Translations under genes and position numbers: made by a program
Part shown: piece by piece, positions 55,068-63,514 of the stretch
How positions within the stretch are numbered: the stretch's first letter is position 1
Layout of the letters: each line of letters opens with the position of its first letter
Notes under the pieces: model-generated
What the model was told of the DNA's origin: nothing
Seen by the model: the letters and a program-made list of their open reading frames with translations, nothing else
Databases searched by the model: none
Origin: Actinopolymorpha pittospori
GTDB lineage: Bacteria > Actinomycetota > Actinomycetes > Propionibacteriales > Actinopolymorphaceae
Reading direction: 5' to 3'
NCBI RefSeq assembly: GCF_014873875.1
Contig: NZ_JADBEM010000001.1
Coordinates: forward strand, 1,612,001 to 1,676,000
DNA length: 64,000 nucleotides

Positions 55068-55261
55068 AAATATGACAGAGGTACATATTAGATCTTATCG
55101 AGAGAGATACCATCTGTTCCACGATATGTCAACTTTGCCAACTGCCCGAGCCGCTGCACGGGCCAGAGGAAACGCCAAACACACCGCGCTATCGCCGCTC
55201 CACAACCGAGACAATCACACGAACAGAGAATGGTCATCCACGCCGGTGACGGTAGACACCC

Positions 55262-55420
55262 CGCCACCAGATACCAACCCAGCCAGCCATGCGCCGACTA
55301 CCGCGACACCCCAACCGCCGTAGCCGCCTCCGTCACCGTCGTATCCGCCAAGACAGCACGCACGGCATCAAGACGTTGCTCCACAACCGACAACGCAGCG
55401 AGCGCCAATCCCGACCTCCC
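55262..55420 (-). pseudogene. IS481-type transposase, N-terminal scrap with a stop codon
   Basis: The minus strand reads VVEQRLDAVRAVLADTTVTE, AATAVGVSR, a TAG where relatives have Gln, then SAHGWLGWYLVAG: the N-terminal helix-turn-helix of an IS481-type transposase. The rest is lost. Confidence 0.6.
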
Positions 55421-55545
55421 CCAGTCCGGAACCTCACACGGAGACGCTCCGGCCCACAGTGCCGGTCTCGACCGGTGTCGCACATCAACTGTCGGAGCAT
55501 GTTGCACATCGGCTGACGGAGCACAACGGAGCACAGCTCGTGCCG

Positions 55546-55901
55546 GTGATGACTTTCCCTACGTCTTCAAGGGCGGCCTCAGGCCGCCGCGCGCCCGCCT
55601 CAACGGCGCCGGCCTTCCCTCCGCGCCTTCGGCGCCCGGTCGGCCGTCGCGGCTGGGCGCGACAAAAGGGCCGCCAGAAGACTGGCGACCCTCATCACGT
55701 CCCGCTCCGCGGGACCAGGTACGTGGCTGGCGTCGGGCCGGAGGCTTTAGCCACCTCGTTTGGTCCGGGACCCTACGAGCGGCGGCCCACGGCGGGCTGT
55801 TGCGGGCGGGCAGCCAGCTGCCCGCCCACGCCGGGACAGGCTACGGGCCGCCACTCTCCCGGACCAAACGAGGACACCGGCCAAACCCTCCGCCCCTCGA
55901 G
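55546..55901. repeat. Structured dispersed repeat, copy 2
   Basis: Counterpart of 33195-33552. Stems: GGCGGCC-tca-GGCCGCC (55572-55588); a perfect 17-bp stem starting CCTCGTTTGGTCCGGGA (55754-55770) with 55857-55873; inside it GGGCGGGCAG-ccag-CTGCCCGCCC (55804-55827). Compared with copy 1, GTTTGG/CCAAAC replaces GCTTGG/CCAAGC and the inner hairpin sequence differs while still pairing, which is covariation. No protein is encoded. A structured RNA or a single-strand origin of an integrative plasmid would fit. Confidence 0.7.
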
Positions 55902-55954
55902 CTTCACCTGGAGGACGCCGCAGTCGACCCTCGATCCAGGCCGCGGACCCTCGG

Positions 55955-56298
55955 TCACGCGCTGGCGGCCCGGAGAATCTCCCAGCGATCCCGCGTGTGC
56001 GGGCCGAACTGTTGCGAGCCAGCCACGTCGCACCTCACCACATGGAACTCCGGCGCACCGTGGCTGTAGTCCACGCCAACCATCGCGTCCACACCTGCCC
56101 GGCTCATCTCATCCGAAGCCCACTCACGTTCCTTCCGGCGCGAGACGACCCCGACGAGCGTGTCACCGATCTTGATCCTGTACCGCCGGCCGGCATCGAC
56201 CAGAACGGCATTGAACCCCTGCAGGATATCGCCTCCTTAGTGGCGTCCAGGTAGGCGACGTCGTTCGCCTTGTCGTTGCTCAGGTCACCAACATCCAT
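55955..56298 (-). pseudogene. Small hypothetical protein, one frameshift
   Basis: ATG 56298 (behind GGAGG) reads MDVGDLSNDKANDVAYLDAT. After a shift near 56228 the sensible frame continues NAVLVDAGRRYRIKIGDTLV, GVVSRRKEREWASDEMSRAG, VGVDYSHGAPEFHVVRCDVA and stops at 55955. About 114 residues when joined. It is the second gene of a pair directly downstream of tRNA-Ser, where element genes next to an attachment site would be. The family is unknown. Confidence 0.5.
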
Positions 56299-56299
56299 G

Positions 56300-56461
56300 T
56301 CAGTCCTCCTCGGCCTGGAGGTCGCCTATCAGCCACAGCAGGTTGGACACCGCACCGGAGTAGTGCAGGTAGCGCGGGTTCCCGTTGTTCTTCGGTTCGC
56401 AGCTGTTCCGCATGGACCGCAGATCCGACACCATGCGCTGCAGGCGCTCCACGTCAGTCAT
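56300..56461 (-). CDS. Small hypothetical protein next to tRNA-Ser
   Basis: A 53-residue protein from ATG 56461: MTDVERLQRMVSDLRSMRNS, then YLHYSGAVSNLLWLIGDLQA. The frame is open far upstream through the tRNA, but only this part is protein-like. Its stop is one base from the start of the next gene at 56298, so they are co-translated. Soluble, helical, no recognised domain. Probably carried by the element that used this tRNA. Confidence 0.6.
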   Translation of the reverse strand: MTDVERLQRMVSDLRSMRNSCEPKNNGNPRYLHYSGAVSNLLWLIGDLQAEED

Positions 56462-56718
56462 TGCCTGAGTGTCGTCCTCGCGGCCGTGTTGATCAACGCG
56501 GCGCCCCCGAGCGTTCCGGGGCTTGAACCGCGGCGCGAGTCCGCTCGGTGGCGCCCGAGCCCGCCACATGACAAGCGCAGACGTGGCCCCGAAATAGCCC
56601 CCGAACGCCGAGATCTGGTCGGATAGAGCGAGCCACACCGAGCCCCGCTGAGCGGCCCTTCGAAGCCCCGCCCAGACCGCGTTTCCGCAGGTCAGGGCGG
56701 CTAACCACCAGGTCAAAG

Positions 56719-56809
56719 CGGAGGGCATGGGATTCGAACCCATGACCGAGAGGGGTCCCTCGGTAGCGGTTTTCAAGACCGCCGCACTAGGCCACTATGC
56801 GAGCCCTCC
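56719..56809 (-). tRNA. tRNA-Ser (anticodon UGA)
   Basis: A complete cloverleaf on the minus strand. The acceptor stem GGAGGGC (5' end at 56809) pairs with GCCCTCC (56720-56726), discriminator G. A D-arm containing TAGTGGCCTAG follows, then the anticodon arm GCGGT-CTTGAAA-ACCGC (anticodon TGA, 56773-56775), a long class II variable arm ACCGAG/CTCGGT and T-arm CATGGGTTCGAATCCCATG. No encoded CCA. It is the only intact copy; four or five partial copies occur elsewhere in the window. It reads UCA and other UCN codons. Confidence 0.95.
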
Positions 56810-57028
56810 TGCCCGCGGTGAACCCGCGCGGACCAGCGCGCTGCCGCCCCACCCGAGATCTGCCGCAGATCTGCCCCCGAAACCAGGTCTCGGGGGCAAC
56901 GCCGCCCATTCTCCCACTCGGGGGTATTCTGTCCGGCCCCCGGTCTGCCCTGCGGGCCCGGGAGCGTGCCCGAGACACGCTCCACCAAACGCCCACGAGC
57001 CGGGCGTCCCCGATGACATAGTGCGGCG

Positions 57029-57865
57029 ATGACGACAGTGCCGTTCCGTATCGCCGCTGCTCAGAGCGTGATCTCCACCGACGTACGCCACAACGGACAG
57101 GAGATCCGGGCCCTCATGCGGCAGGCCAGCGAGGCCGGCGCGCGGCTCGTGCAGTTCCCGGAGGGGGCGCTGTCTGGGTACTGCAAGGCGCAGATCACGG
57201 ACTGGGCCGACGTCGACTGGGCCGCGATCCGGGAGGAGCTGGAGAAGACGGCCGCGCTGGCGGGCGAGCTGCGCATCTGGACGGTCCTCGGCTGCGCGCA
57301 CCGGTTGTCCCGTCCGCACCGGCCGCACAACAGCCTGTACGTCATCTCCGACACCGGCACCCTGGTCGACCGGTACGACAAGCGGTTCTGTTCCCACACC
57401 GAGATCAGCGACTGGTACTCACCGGGCTTCCGGCCGGTCGTGTTCACGGTGGACGGCTTCAGGTTCGGGACGGCGTTGTGCATCGAGGTGCGCTTCCCGG
57501 AGGTGTTCGCGGAGTACGAGCGCCTGAACGTGGACTGCGTGCTGGTCTCGTCGTACTCCGAGGACCCGGTCTTCGGCGTCCACGCCCAGGCCCACGCGGC
57601 GACCAACTGTTACTGGCTGAGCTTCTCCGTCCCCGCGCAGTGCGGCCACGCCGTACCGGCCAGCCTCATCGCCCCGAACGGCAGCTACCTCGACCAGGCG
57701 ACATCCACTGGTGGGTCCGCGCTCGCGGTCGGGGAGCTGAACCGGAACGACGCCGACATCGAGCAGGTCTTCGCCCGCGCCTGGCGGGCCACCGCGCGGT
57801 CCGGCCGGATCTACGCGTCCCGTCGGGTCGCGGATCCCCGCAGTGTCGACACCCGCCGCTTCTGA
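57029..57865 (+). CDS. Carbon-nitrogen hydrolase (nitrilase superfamily)
   Basis: A 278-residue cytoplasmic amidase/nitrilase-fold enzyme. The catalytic triad is visible: E45 in VQFPEGALSG, K118 in YDKRFCS, C151 in ALCIEVRFPE. It opens with VPFRIAAAQSVIS, typical of the superfamily, and is of usual length. ATG 57029 follows ACATAGTGCGGCG without a strong ribosome site. The VR after CIE in place of the usual WD/MR suggests a branch without a known substrate (an amide or carbamoyl compound). It is the first intact core-type gene beyond the tRNA. Confidence 0.92.
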   Translation: MTTVPFRIAAAQSVISTDVRHNGQEIRALMRQASEAGARLVQFPEGALSGYCKAQITDWADVDWAAIREELEKTAALAGELRIWTVLGCAHRLSRPHRPHNSLYVISDTGTLVDRYDKRFCSHTEISDWYSPGFRPVVFTVDGFRFGTALCIEVRFPEVFAEYERLNVDCVLVSSYSEDPVFGVHAQAHAATNCYWLSFSVPAQCGHAVPASLIAPNGSYLDQATSTGGSALAVGELNRNDADIEQVFARAWRATARSGRIYASRRVADPRSVDTRRF

Positions 57866-57886
57866 ACCGCCCCGCGGAACCCGGAC

Positions 57887-59323
57887 TCATGGGGCTGGCG
57901 GGATGTTGTGGTTGAGCCGGAACAGGTTCATCGGGTCGTACCGCTTCTTCAGCGACGCCAGCCGGCGGAAGTTCGGGCCGAACGTCTCGCGGACGAGGTT
58001 CTCGTCCTCGTAGAAGCCGGGGAAGTTGACGTACTCCCGCCCGGTCGAGAAGGGCTCGACGTCCGCATGCACTTCGCGTACCCAGGCGAGGTTGGCCGTG
58101 TCGTCCTCGGGTCGCTCCCAGTTCGCTTCGACGCCTAGCAGGTACGGTGCGGACCGGTCACCAAAGGCGGAGTCCTGCGTGGCCACCCGGGCGGCCGCAC
58201 CACCGAGCGACCACATCTCGAAGGTGTTCAGCGGGGACGGCGATGCTTCGTTTCTCTGTACGAGCAGGTCGATGAGGTCGTCGGGGAGCCCGCTGAGGTA
58301 GCGCGACTTCCAGTAGTAGCGGAGGTCGTGGGCGGGATAGTCGACGTCGAGGAACCGCTGCAGGTCGACGTAGCGCATCGGCCCGCTGAGGTCGGCGATC
58401 GGGTTGCCGATGTCCCGGGCCGCGCGGAGCGCCCGCTCGCCCTCGGCCGGGTCGCCCGCGTACACCGCGAGGTGGATCGCCACGGGCTTGCCGTGATGCT
58501 CGGCCGGGATCTGCTCCAGCGGCGGTCCGTGCCACAGGACGGCGACCGACATCACCCCCTCCGGCGCCTGCTCGATGAAGGCGCGGATTCCACGCAGCGC
58601 CTCGCCAGCCGCGGACCCGGCGTGGACGACGAAGCCGAAGTAGACCTCCGGCCCGATCGGGTGTGCCCGGAAGTCGAACGACGTGACGACCCCGAAGTTC
58701 CCGCCGCCGCCGCGTATCGCCCACAGCAGGTCCAGGTCGTCGTCAGGTCCGGTGCCCGCACGGACCCAGCGCCCGTCGGCGGTCACGACGTCGGCGGAGA
58801 GCAGGTTGTCGCAGCTGAGCCCGTACTTGCGGGTGAGCCAGCCGTACCCGCCGCCGAGGGTGAGCCCGGCGATGCCGGTCTCGCTCACCACCCCCATCGG
58901 CACCGCGAGTCCGAACGCCTGCGACTCGTGGTCGAGGTCCCCGATCCGGACGCCGCCCTGGGCGCGCACCGTGCCCGCACCCGGGTTGACCCGGATGGCC
59001 TTCATCGGGGACAGGTCGACGACCAGGCCGCCGTCACACACTGCTGCGCCGGCGACGTTGTGTCCGCCACCGCGGACCGCGAGGAGTAGCTCGTGCGCAC
59101 GGGCGAACCTCACCGCGGCCATGACGTCTGCGGTTCCGGTGCAGCGGGCGATCAGCCCGGGGCGCTTGTCGATCAGGCCGTTCCACACCGCCCGCGCTTC
59201 GTCGTAGTCCAGGTCCGCCGGACCGACGAGCCGGCCGCGCAACTGGCCGGCGAACGCCTCGATGTCGGTGTCGGAAACCTCGATATCCGCGCCGTCGAGT
59301 GCGCGGAGGCGGGTGCTGGCCAT
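57887..59323 (-). CDS. FAD-linked oxidase (berberine-bridge-enzyme-like)
   Basis: A 478-residue flavoprotein from ATG 59323 (MASTRLRALDGADIEV, behind GGAGGACCC; the longer frame to 59410 lacks a ribosome site). VRGGGHNVAG carries the histidine that binds FAD covalently. PMGVVSETGIAGLTLGGGYG and WLTRKYGLSCDNLLSADVVT complete the PCMH FAD domain. The C-terminal BBE segment is NFPGFYEDENLVRETFGPNF with KKRYDPMNLFRLNHNI. It oxidises alcohols, sugars or alkaloid-like compounds; the substrate is unknown. Convergent with the nitrilase gene (21 bases apart). Confidence 0.93.
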   Translation of the reverse strand: MASTRLRALDGADIEVSDTDIEAFAGQLRGRLVGPADLDYDEARAVWNGLIDKRPGLIARCTGTADVMAAVRFARAHELLLAVRGGGHNVAGAAVCDGGLVVDLSPMKAIRVNPGAGTVRAQGGVRIGDLDHESQAFGLAVPMGVVSETGIAGLTLGGGYGWLTRKYGLSCDNLLSADVVTADGRWVRAGTGPDDDLDLLWAIRGGGGNFGVVTSFDFRAHPIGPEVYFGFVVHAGSAAGEALRGIRAFIEQAPEGVMSVAVLWHGPPLEQIPAEHHGKPVAIHLAVYAGDPAEGERALRAARDIGNPIADLSGPMRYVDLQRFLDVDYPAHDLRYYWKSRYLSGLPDDLIDLLVQRNEASPSPLNTFEMWSLGGAAARVATQDSAFGDRSAPYLLGVEANWERPEDDTANLAWVREVHADVEPFSTGREYVNFPGFYEDENLVRETFGPNFRRLASLKKRYDPMNLFRLNHNIPPAP

Positions 59324-59494
59324 GGGTCCTCCTCGCCGGACGGGCGCGCACGTGTGGGGCGCGAGGCAACAGGCCCTCTCGGCCCTTGTTACCTCTCCCC
59401 GCCGCCGCATCGCAGCGGTTTACCGGGACGGCACGCGGCGACTCCGGTCCTTTTGTCGATGCGATCCTGCAGACGTGCGGACAGAATGTCTGGG

Positions 59495-60088
59495 ATGACC
59501 ACACCAAACCACTCCAACCAGAGCAGCTTTCCCGACCGGGCGGCGCAGGCGGACCAGCCACCGCGGATGATCGTCGTGACGGGAGTGATGGCGGCCGGCA
59601 AGTCGACCGTCGCCCAACTGCTGGCGGAGCGGCTCGAACGCTCGGTGCACCTGCGCGGCGACTCGTTCCGGCGCATGATCGTGTCCGGCGCGGCGCCGAT
59701 CACCCCGCAGGGTGGCGGCGCGATGATCTCCGAACTCGCGTTGCGCTACCGGATCTCGTCCATGGTCGCCGACACCTACGCCGACGCGGGCTACACGGTC
59801 GTCGTCCAGGACATCATCGGTGGGCCCGACCTGCCTGCGTACACCTCCCTCGTCCGGAGTCGCCCGCTGTCGGTCGTCGTTCTCGCCCCACGACCGGAGG
59901 TGGTGGCGCGCCGGGAGGCGGGGCGCCCGAAGTCCGGGTACGTCGACGGCTGGAACGTCGAGGATCTCGACGCCGCGTTCCGTCGGGAGACGCCCCGGGT
60001 CGGGCTGTGGCTGGACACCTCCGAGCAGACGCCCGACGAAACGGTCACCGAAATTCTGAAGCGGCTCCCCGAAGCCGACGTTCGCTAG
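59495..60088 (+). CDS. P-loop kinase/ATPase (zeta-toxin/CPT-like fold)
   Basis: A 197-residue nucleotide-binding protein from ATG 59495. IVVTGVMAAGKSTVAQLLAE is the Walker A loop. HLRGDSFRRMI is the acceptor-side Asp typical of small-molecule kinases of the gluconate-kinase/zeta-toxin/chloramphenicol-phosphotransferase group. VVVLAPRPEVVARREAGR supplies the Arg finger region. No antitoxin gene accompanies it, so a small-molecule kinase is more likely than a zeta toxin. It is divergent from the BBE-like oxidase. Confidence 0.85.
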   Translation: MTTPNHSNQSSFPDRAAQADQPPRMIVVTGVMAAGKSTVAQLLAERLERSVHLRGDSFRRMIVSGAAPITPQGGGAMISELALRYRISSMVADTYADAGYTVVVQDIIGGPDLPAYTSLVRSRPLSVVVLAPRPEVVARREAGRPKSGYVDGWNVEDLDAAFRRETPRVGLWLDTSEQTPDETVTEILKRLPEADVR

Positions 60089-60254
60089 CGGCCAGCGTCC
60101 CTGATCCCTTCCGCCAGGTCCTCCGACGCGCTCCGCATGATGCGCGGGTTGAGTTTGAGCGCTTGGACGTCGCCCTGGGCGTCGACGGTGCCCGCGACCC
60201 CGAGCGGAAATCCGGAGCCGTGTTCCGAGATGGACGTCTCAGGACGTGGATATG

Positions 60255-60292
60255 CCTAGTATTCCCACCAGATTGGTAGGTAATATCCGGGG
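60255..60292 (+). promoter_or_regulatory. Promoter region of the sulfur operon leader
   Basis: An A/T-richer patch just before the leader peptide contains TAATAT (60280-60285), a good -10 hexamer 8 bases before the peptide ATG. CCACCAGATTGGTAGG (60267-60282) is an imperfect palindrome (ACCA/TGGT) that could be an operator. Confidence 0.4.
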
Positions 60293-60293
60293 C

Positions 60294-60368
60294 ATGTCCT
60301 CGCGGATCCTTCTGACGAGGCGACGCGAAGTCGACCAGATGCGCGTCGCCAGCGCTGCCTGTCGCTGA
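60294..60368 (+). CDS. Leader peptide of a sulfur-uptake operon (24 residues)
   Basis: ATG 60294 encodes 24 residues ending LTRRREVDQMRVASAACR-stop. This is the recognisable actinobacterial putative-leader-peptide family (LTRRRHVDL.RVASA.C), found upstream of sulfonate, cysteine and related sulfur genes. The Cys codon TGT is the penultimate sense codon. Translation stalling there when cysteine is scarce could control the operon starting at 60703. The 330-base leader between is GC-rich and able to fold. The function is inferred from the family's usual location. Confidence 0.75.
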   Translation: MSSRILLTRRREVDQMRVASAACR

Positions 60369-60702
60369 CAACTGGTCCCGCCGCGACGGCGCTCGCGGTA
60401 CGACGCTCGCACCTCGAGCCCTTGTGTTCACTCAGCCCCTTTGAGATGTAGGGCTTCCTCGACGGGACACCCTCCGGTGGTCCCCGCCAGCCGCGTCCGT
60501 TCCGGCCGCGGTTTCGCCGCCGTCTCGGGGCTCGTCGTCGCGCCCTGAGGCCGACCGGACGTACCGCACGCTCGAAGCCGCTGCCATCGATCGGCCAGGC
60601 GAGCGCGCCGGCCTGCGTCGTCGTGCCCCGCCGACCCGCCCCGGCAGCTCAGCCCAACGGCTGCCAGCACGCCAGACATCGGTTACCGAAGGAGTTCCCG
60701 CC

Positions 60703-61806
60703 ATGTCCACTCGTTCCCGCCCTGACCCCCTGCCACAGTCACGGCCACCGCGCATCACGCGCCGCTCGGCGCTGGCCGGTTCGGTGTTCGCCGGGCTGGC
60801 CCTGCTCGGCGCGTGCGGCCGCGACGAGGTACGCCCCGTCGCGAAGACGGGCTCACCCGACGCGCCCCTACCGAAGAAGGTGCCGAAGGGAACGAAGCTC
60901 ACCATCGGAGACCCCTCGATCCAGAAGGCGCTCGAACTGTCCGGCCAGGTCGACCAGATCTCCTTCGACGTCGAGTGGGCCAACCTCAGCGGCGGTCCGC
61001 AGACCCTGGAGGCGTTCCGCGCGCACGCCCTGGATCTCGGCGCGGTCGCCGACATCCCGCCGATCCACTCGGTGTGGACGGGTGTCCCGACGAAGATCGT
61101 GGCGGCGAAGTTCCGTCAGGACCCGCTCCACCACCCGGTCTACCAACTCGGCATCGCGCCCGGCGCAGGCGTCGACACCCTCGCGGACCTGCGGGGCAGA
61201 CGGGTCGCCTACAGCCCGGGCCAGGCGCAGGGCGCGCTCGTCCTGCGCCTGTTGAAGAAACTGAACCTGGTCAAGACCGACGTGCGACTCATCGAACTCC
61301 CGAGCACCGGCGACGTGTACCCGAACTCCCTCGCCGCCCGCCAGGTCGATGTCGCGCCGATCGGTGGGGTCAACGTCAAGCGGTACGTCGCCAAGTACGG
61401 CAAGGACGGCGGCAAGACCATCCCGCACGGGCTGCGCGACGACCCGAGCCACCTGTACGCGCCGATCAGCACGCTGGAGGACCCGGGCAAGGCCGCGGCG
61501 ATCCGTGAGTACGTCCAACACTGGGCGCGTGCCGTCAGCTGGATCGAGGAGCACCCGAAGGAGTGGATCGAGGGCTATTACGTGAAGGACCAGGGCCTGT
61601 CCGTCGACGACGGTGAGTACCTGGTCAAGGCAGAGGGCGAGCCCGACATCCCCGCCAGTTGGACCGACGTCATCAAGCGTCAGCAGGAGACCGTCGACCT
61701 GCTCGCGGCCGAGACCGACAAGCCGAAGCTGAACGCCAGGGATCTGTTCGACCTGCGGTTCGAGTCGGTGGCTGCCGACGCGTTCCGGGCGGGTGGTCAG
61801 GGATGA
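60703..61806 (+). CDS. Sulfonate/organosulfur ABC transporter, substrate-binding lipoprotein
   Basis: A 367-residue SsuA/NMT1-type binding protein. Export signal RITRRSALAGSVFAGLALLG then AC, a Tat-like lipobox (Cys near residue 39). Mature part: LDLGAVADIPPIHSVWTGVP, ADLRGRRVAYSPGQAQGALV, LIELPSTGDVYPNSLAARQV, DVAPIGGVNVKRYVAKYG. The start follows AAGGAG. First gene of an operon with ATGA overlap to the permease, an ATPase and a flavin monooxygenase, the classical order for uptake and desulfonation of aliphatic sulfonates or sulfones. Confidence 0.92.
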   Translation: MSTRSRPDPLPQSRPPRITRRSALAGSVFAGLALLGACGRDEVRPVAKTGSPDAPLPKKVPKGTKLTIGDPSIQKALELSGQVDQISFDVEWANLSGGPQTLEAFRAHALDLGAVADIPPIHSVWTGVPTKIVAAKFRQDPLHHPVYQLGIAPGAGVDTLADLRGRRVAYSPGQAQGALVLRLLKKLNLVKTDVRLIELPSTGDVYPNSLAARQVDVAPIGGVNVKRYVAKYGKDGGKTIPHGLRDDPSHLYAPISTLEDPGKAAAIREYVQHWARAVSWIEEHPKEWIEGYYVKDQGLSVDDGEYLVKAEGEPDIPASWTDVIKRQQETVDLLAAETDKPKLNARDLFDLRFESVAADAFRAGGQG

Positions 61807-62696
61807 GCGCATCCAGCGTTCCCGCGACCGCCACCCAGGACACGACCAGCGACGCGGCACACGACGCGACGCCGACCGAACGCGACGCGGGTACGACCCG
61901 TGTGGACGTCCGGCCGCTGCACCGCCGGCTGGGCCCGGGCGACCGGATCCGGTTCGGCTCCTTCCTCGGCGTCCTCGTCCTGCTGGTCGTGTGGTCGGCC
62001 GGTTCAGCGCTCGGCCTGATCGACCAGCGCATCCTGTCCGCGCCGTGGACCGTCCTCACCACCGCCGGCGACCTGATCGCCGACGGCCGGCTCCAGCAGA
62101 ACCTCGCGATCTCCGCGCAGCGGGCGTTCCTCGGGCTCGGCATCGGCATCGTGCTCGGCACCGTCCTGGCCCTCGTCTCCGGGCTCAGCCGCTGGGGCGA
62201 AGCCCTGCTGGACGGACCGATCCAGGTCAAGCGGGCGATCCCGTCGCTGGCGCTGTTGCCTTTGCTGATCCTGTGGGCCGGCATCGGCGAGACGATGAAG
62301 GTCGTCACGATCACGCTGGGCGTGTTCGTGCCCATCTACATCCACACCCACAACGGTCTGCGCAGTATCGACAGCAGGTACGTCGAACTCGCCGAGACGG
62401 TCGGCCTGCGGCACTGGGCGTTCATCCGCAAGGTCGTGTTGCCTGGTGCGTTGCCGGGATTCCTGCTCGGTCTGCGTTTCGCCGTGACCGGCGCGTGGCT
62501 CTCCCTCGTCGTCGTGGAGCAGTTCAACTCCACAAGCGGTATCGGCTACATGATGGAACTCGCCCGCACCTACGGTCAGACGGAGATCATCATCGTCGGG
62601 CTGGTCCTCTACGGACTGCTCGGCCTCCTCTCCGACGGTGCGATCCGACTCGTGCAGAGGAGGGCGTTGTCATGGCGACGCACCCTGGCGGACTGA
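61803..62696 (+). CDS. ABC transporter permease (SsuC-like)
   Basis: A 297-residue membrane protein, overlapping the binding-protein gene by 4 bases. After about 60 hydrophilic residues come six membrane helices (FGSFLGVLVLLVVWSAGSAL, GLGIGIVLGTVLALVSG, IPSLALLPLLILWAGIGETM, VVTITLGVFVPIYIHT, LPGFLLGLRFAVTGAWLSLV, IIIVGLVLYGLLGLLSDGAI). The EAA loop YVELAETVGLRHWAFIRKVV docks on the ATPase. Typical of taurine/sulfonate/nitrate-type importers. Confidence 0.93.
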   Translation: MSASSVPATATQDTTSDAAHDATPTERDAGTTRVDVRPLHRRLGPGDRIRFGSFLGVLVLLVVWSAGSALGLIDQRILSAPWTVLTTAGDLIADGRLQQNLAISAQRAFLGLGIGIVLGTVLALVSGLSRWGEALLDGPIQVKRAIPSLALLPLLILWAGIGETMKVVTITLGVFVPIYIHTHNGLRSIDSRYVELAETVGLRHWAFIRKVVLPGALPGFLLGLRFAVTGAWLSLVVVEQFNSTSGIGYMMELARTYGQTEIIIVGLVLYGLLGLLSDGAIRLVQRRALSWRRTLAD

Positions 62697-63514
62697 CCGA
62701 ACCGACAGCCCGTACGGCAACCAGCACAGCGATCGCGGACACCGCGCCCGCGAGCAGACCGACGTCCCACACCGGCCCGGCGGTGCGGATGCGGAGCATC
62801 GTGCGCAGCTTCGGCGACCGCAGAGTCCTCGACGCACTCGACCTCGACATCGGGCAGGGAGAGTTCGTGGCGCTGCTGGGCCGCAGCGGATCGGGCAAGA
62901 GCACCTTGCTCCGGGCGCTGGCCGGCCTCGACTACGGCGTCGCCGGCTCCGGCACGATCGACGTACCTCCGACCGTCTCCGTCGTCTTCCAGGACTCGCG
63001 ACTCCTACCCTGGCAACGTGTCCTTGACAACGTGGTACTCGGCCTGGACGGGCAGTCGGCACGGGAGAGAGCACGGGAAAGCCTCGCCGAGGTAGGCCTG
63101 GCCGGCCGCGAACGAGCCTGGCCCACCCAGCTCTCCGGTGGGGAGCAACAACGGGTTGCGCTGGCCCGTTCTCTGGTCCGCGAACCCGAACTCCTCCTCG
63201 CCGACGAGCCGTTCGGCAGTCTCGACGCCCTGACCAGAATCCGGATGCACCGGCTGCTCCGCCAACTCTGCGACCGGCACCGCCCCGCGGTCCTACTCGT
63301 CACCCACGACGTCGACGAGGCGATCGTGCTCGCCGACCGGGTGGTGGTCCTCGACCAGGGGCGGATCGTCTCCGACCTCGCCATCGACCTCGGCCAACCA
63401 CGCAGCCCGGCCGACCCGGAGTTCGCCCGGCTCCGAACGCACCTGCTGACCACCCTCGGCACCGGCGGCGGGTCGGACCCGTCCGCCCGCGACCACGCGA
63501 CGGAGCCCCGATGA
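62672..63514 (+). CDS. ABC transporter ATP-binding protein (SsuB-like)
   Basis: A 280-residue ATPase whose ATG lies 25 bases inside the permease gene. Walker A LLGRSGSGKST, Q-loop VVFQDSRLLPW, signature QLSGGEQQRVALARSLV, Walker B LLLADEPFGSLD and H-loop VLLVTHDVDEAI are all intact. An N-terminal extension of about 40 Thr/Ala-rich residues precedes the domain. It powers the importer encoded with it. The stop overlaps the following monooxygenase start (ATGA). Confidence 0.95.
   Translation: MATHPGGLTEPTARTATSTAIADTAPASRPTSHTGPAVRMRSIVRSFGDRRVLDALDLDIGQGEFVALLGRSGSGKSTLLRALAGLDYGVAGSGTIDVPPTVSVVFQDSRLLPWQRVLDNVVLGLDGQSARERARESLAEVGLAGRERAWPTQLSGGEQQRVALARSLVREPELLLADEPFGSLDALTRIRMHRLLRQLCDRHRPAVLLVTHDVDEAIVLADRVVVLDQGRIVSDLAIDLGQPRSPADPEFARLRTHLLTTLGTGGGSDPSARDHATEPR

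Noticed and set aside
55072..55323. Small plus-strand gene starting beside the NACHT start
   Set aside because: Thr/Pro-rich translation with no domain. It overlaps the NACHT promoter region and an IS481 scrap.
57887..59410. Upstream extension of the BBE-like oxidase to 59410
   Set aside because: The 29 extra residues lack family similarity, and ATG 59323 has a strong GGAGG at correct spacing.
59495..60088. Zeta-type toxin
   Set aside because: No epsilon-like antitoxin or other partner is adjacent. The P-loop kinase fold alone does not make a toxin.
61793..63514. A 573-codon frame fusing permease and ATPase
   Set aside because: Its first 290 codons are out of frame with the permease. Only the part from ATG 62672 is the ATPase.
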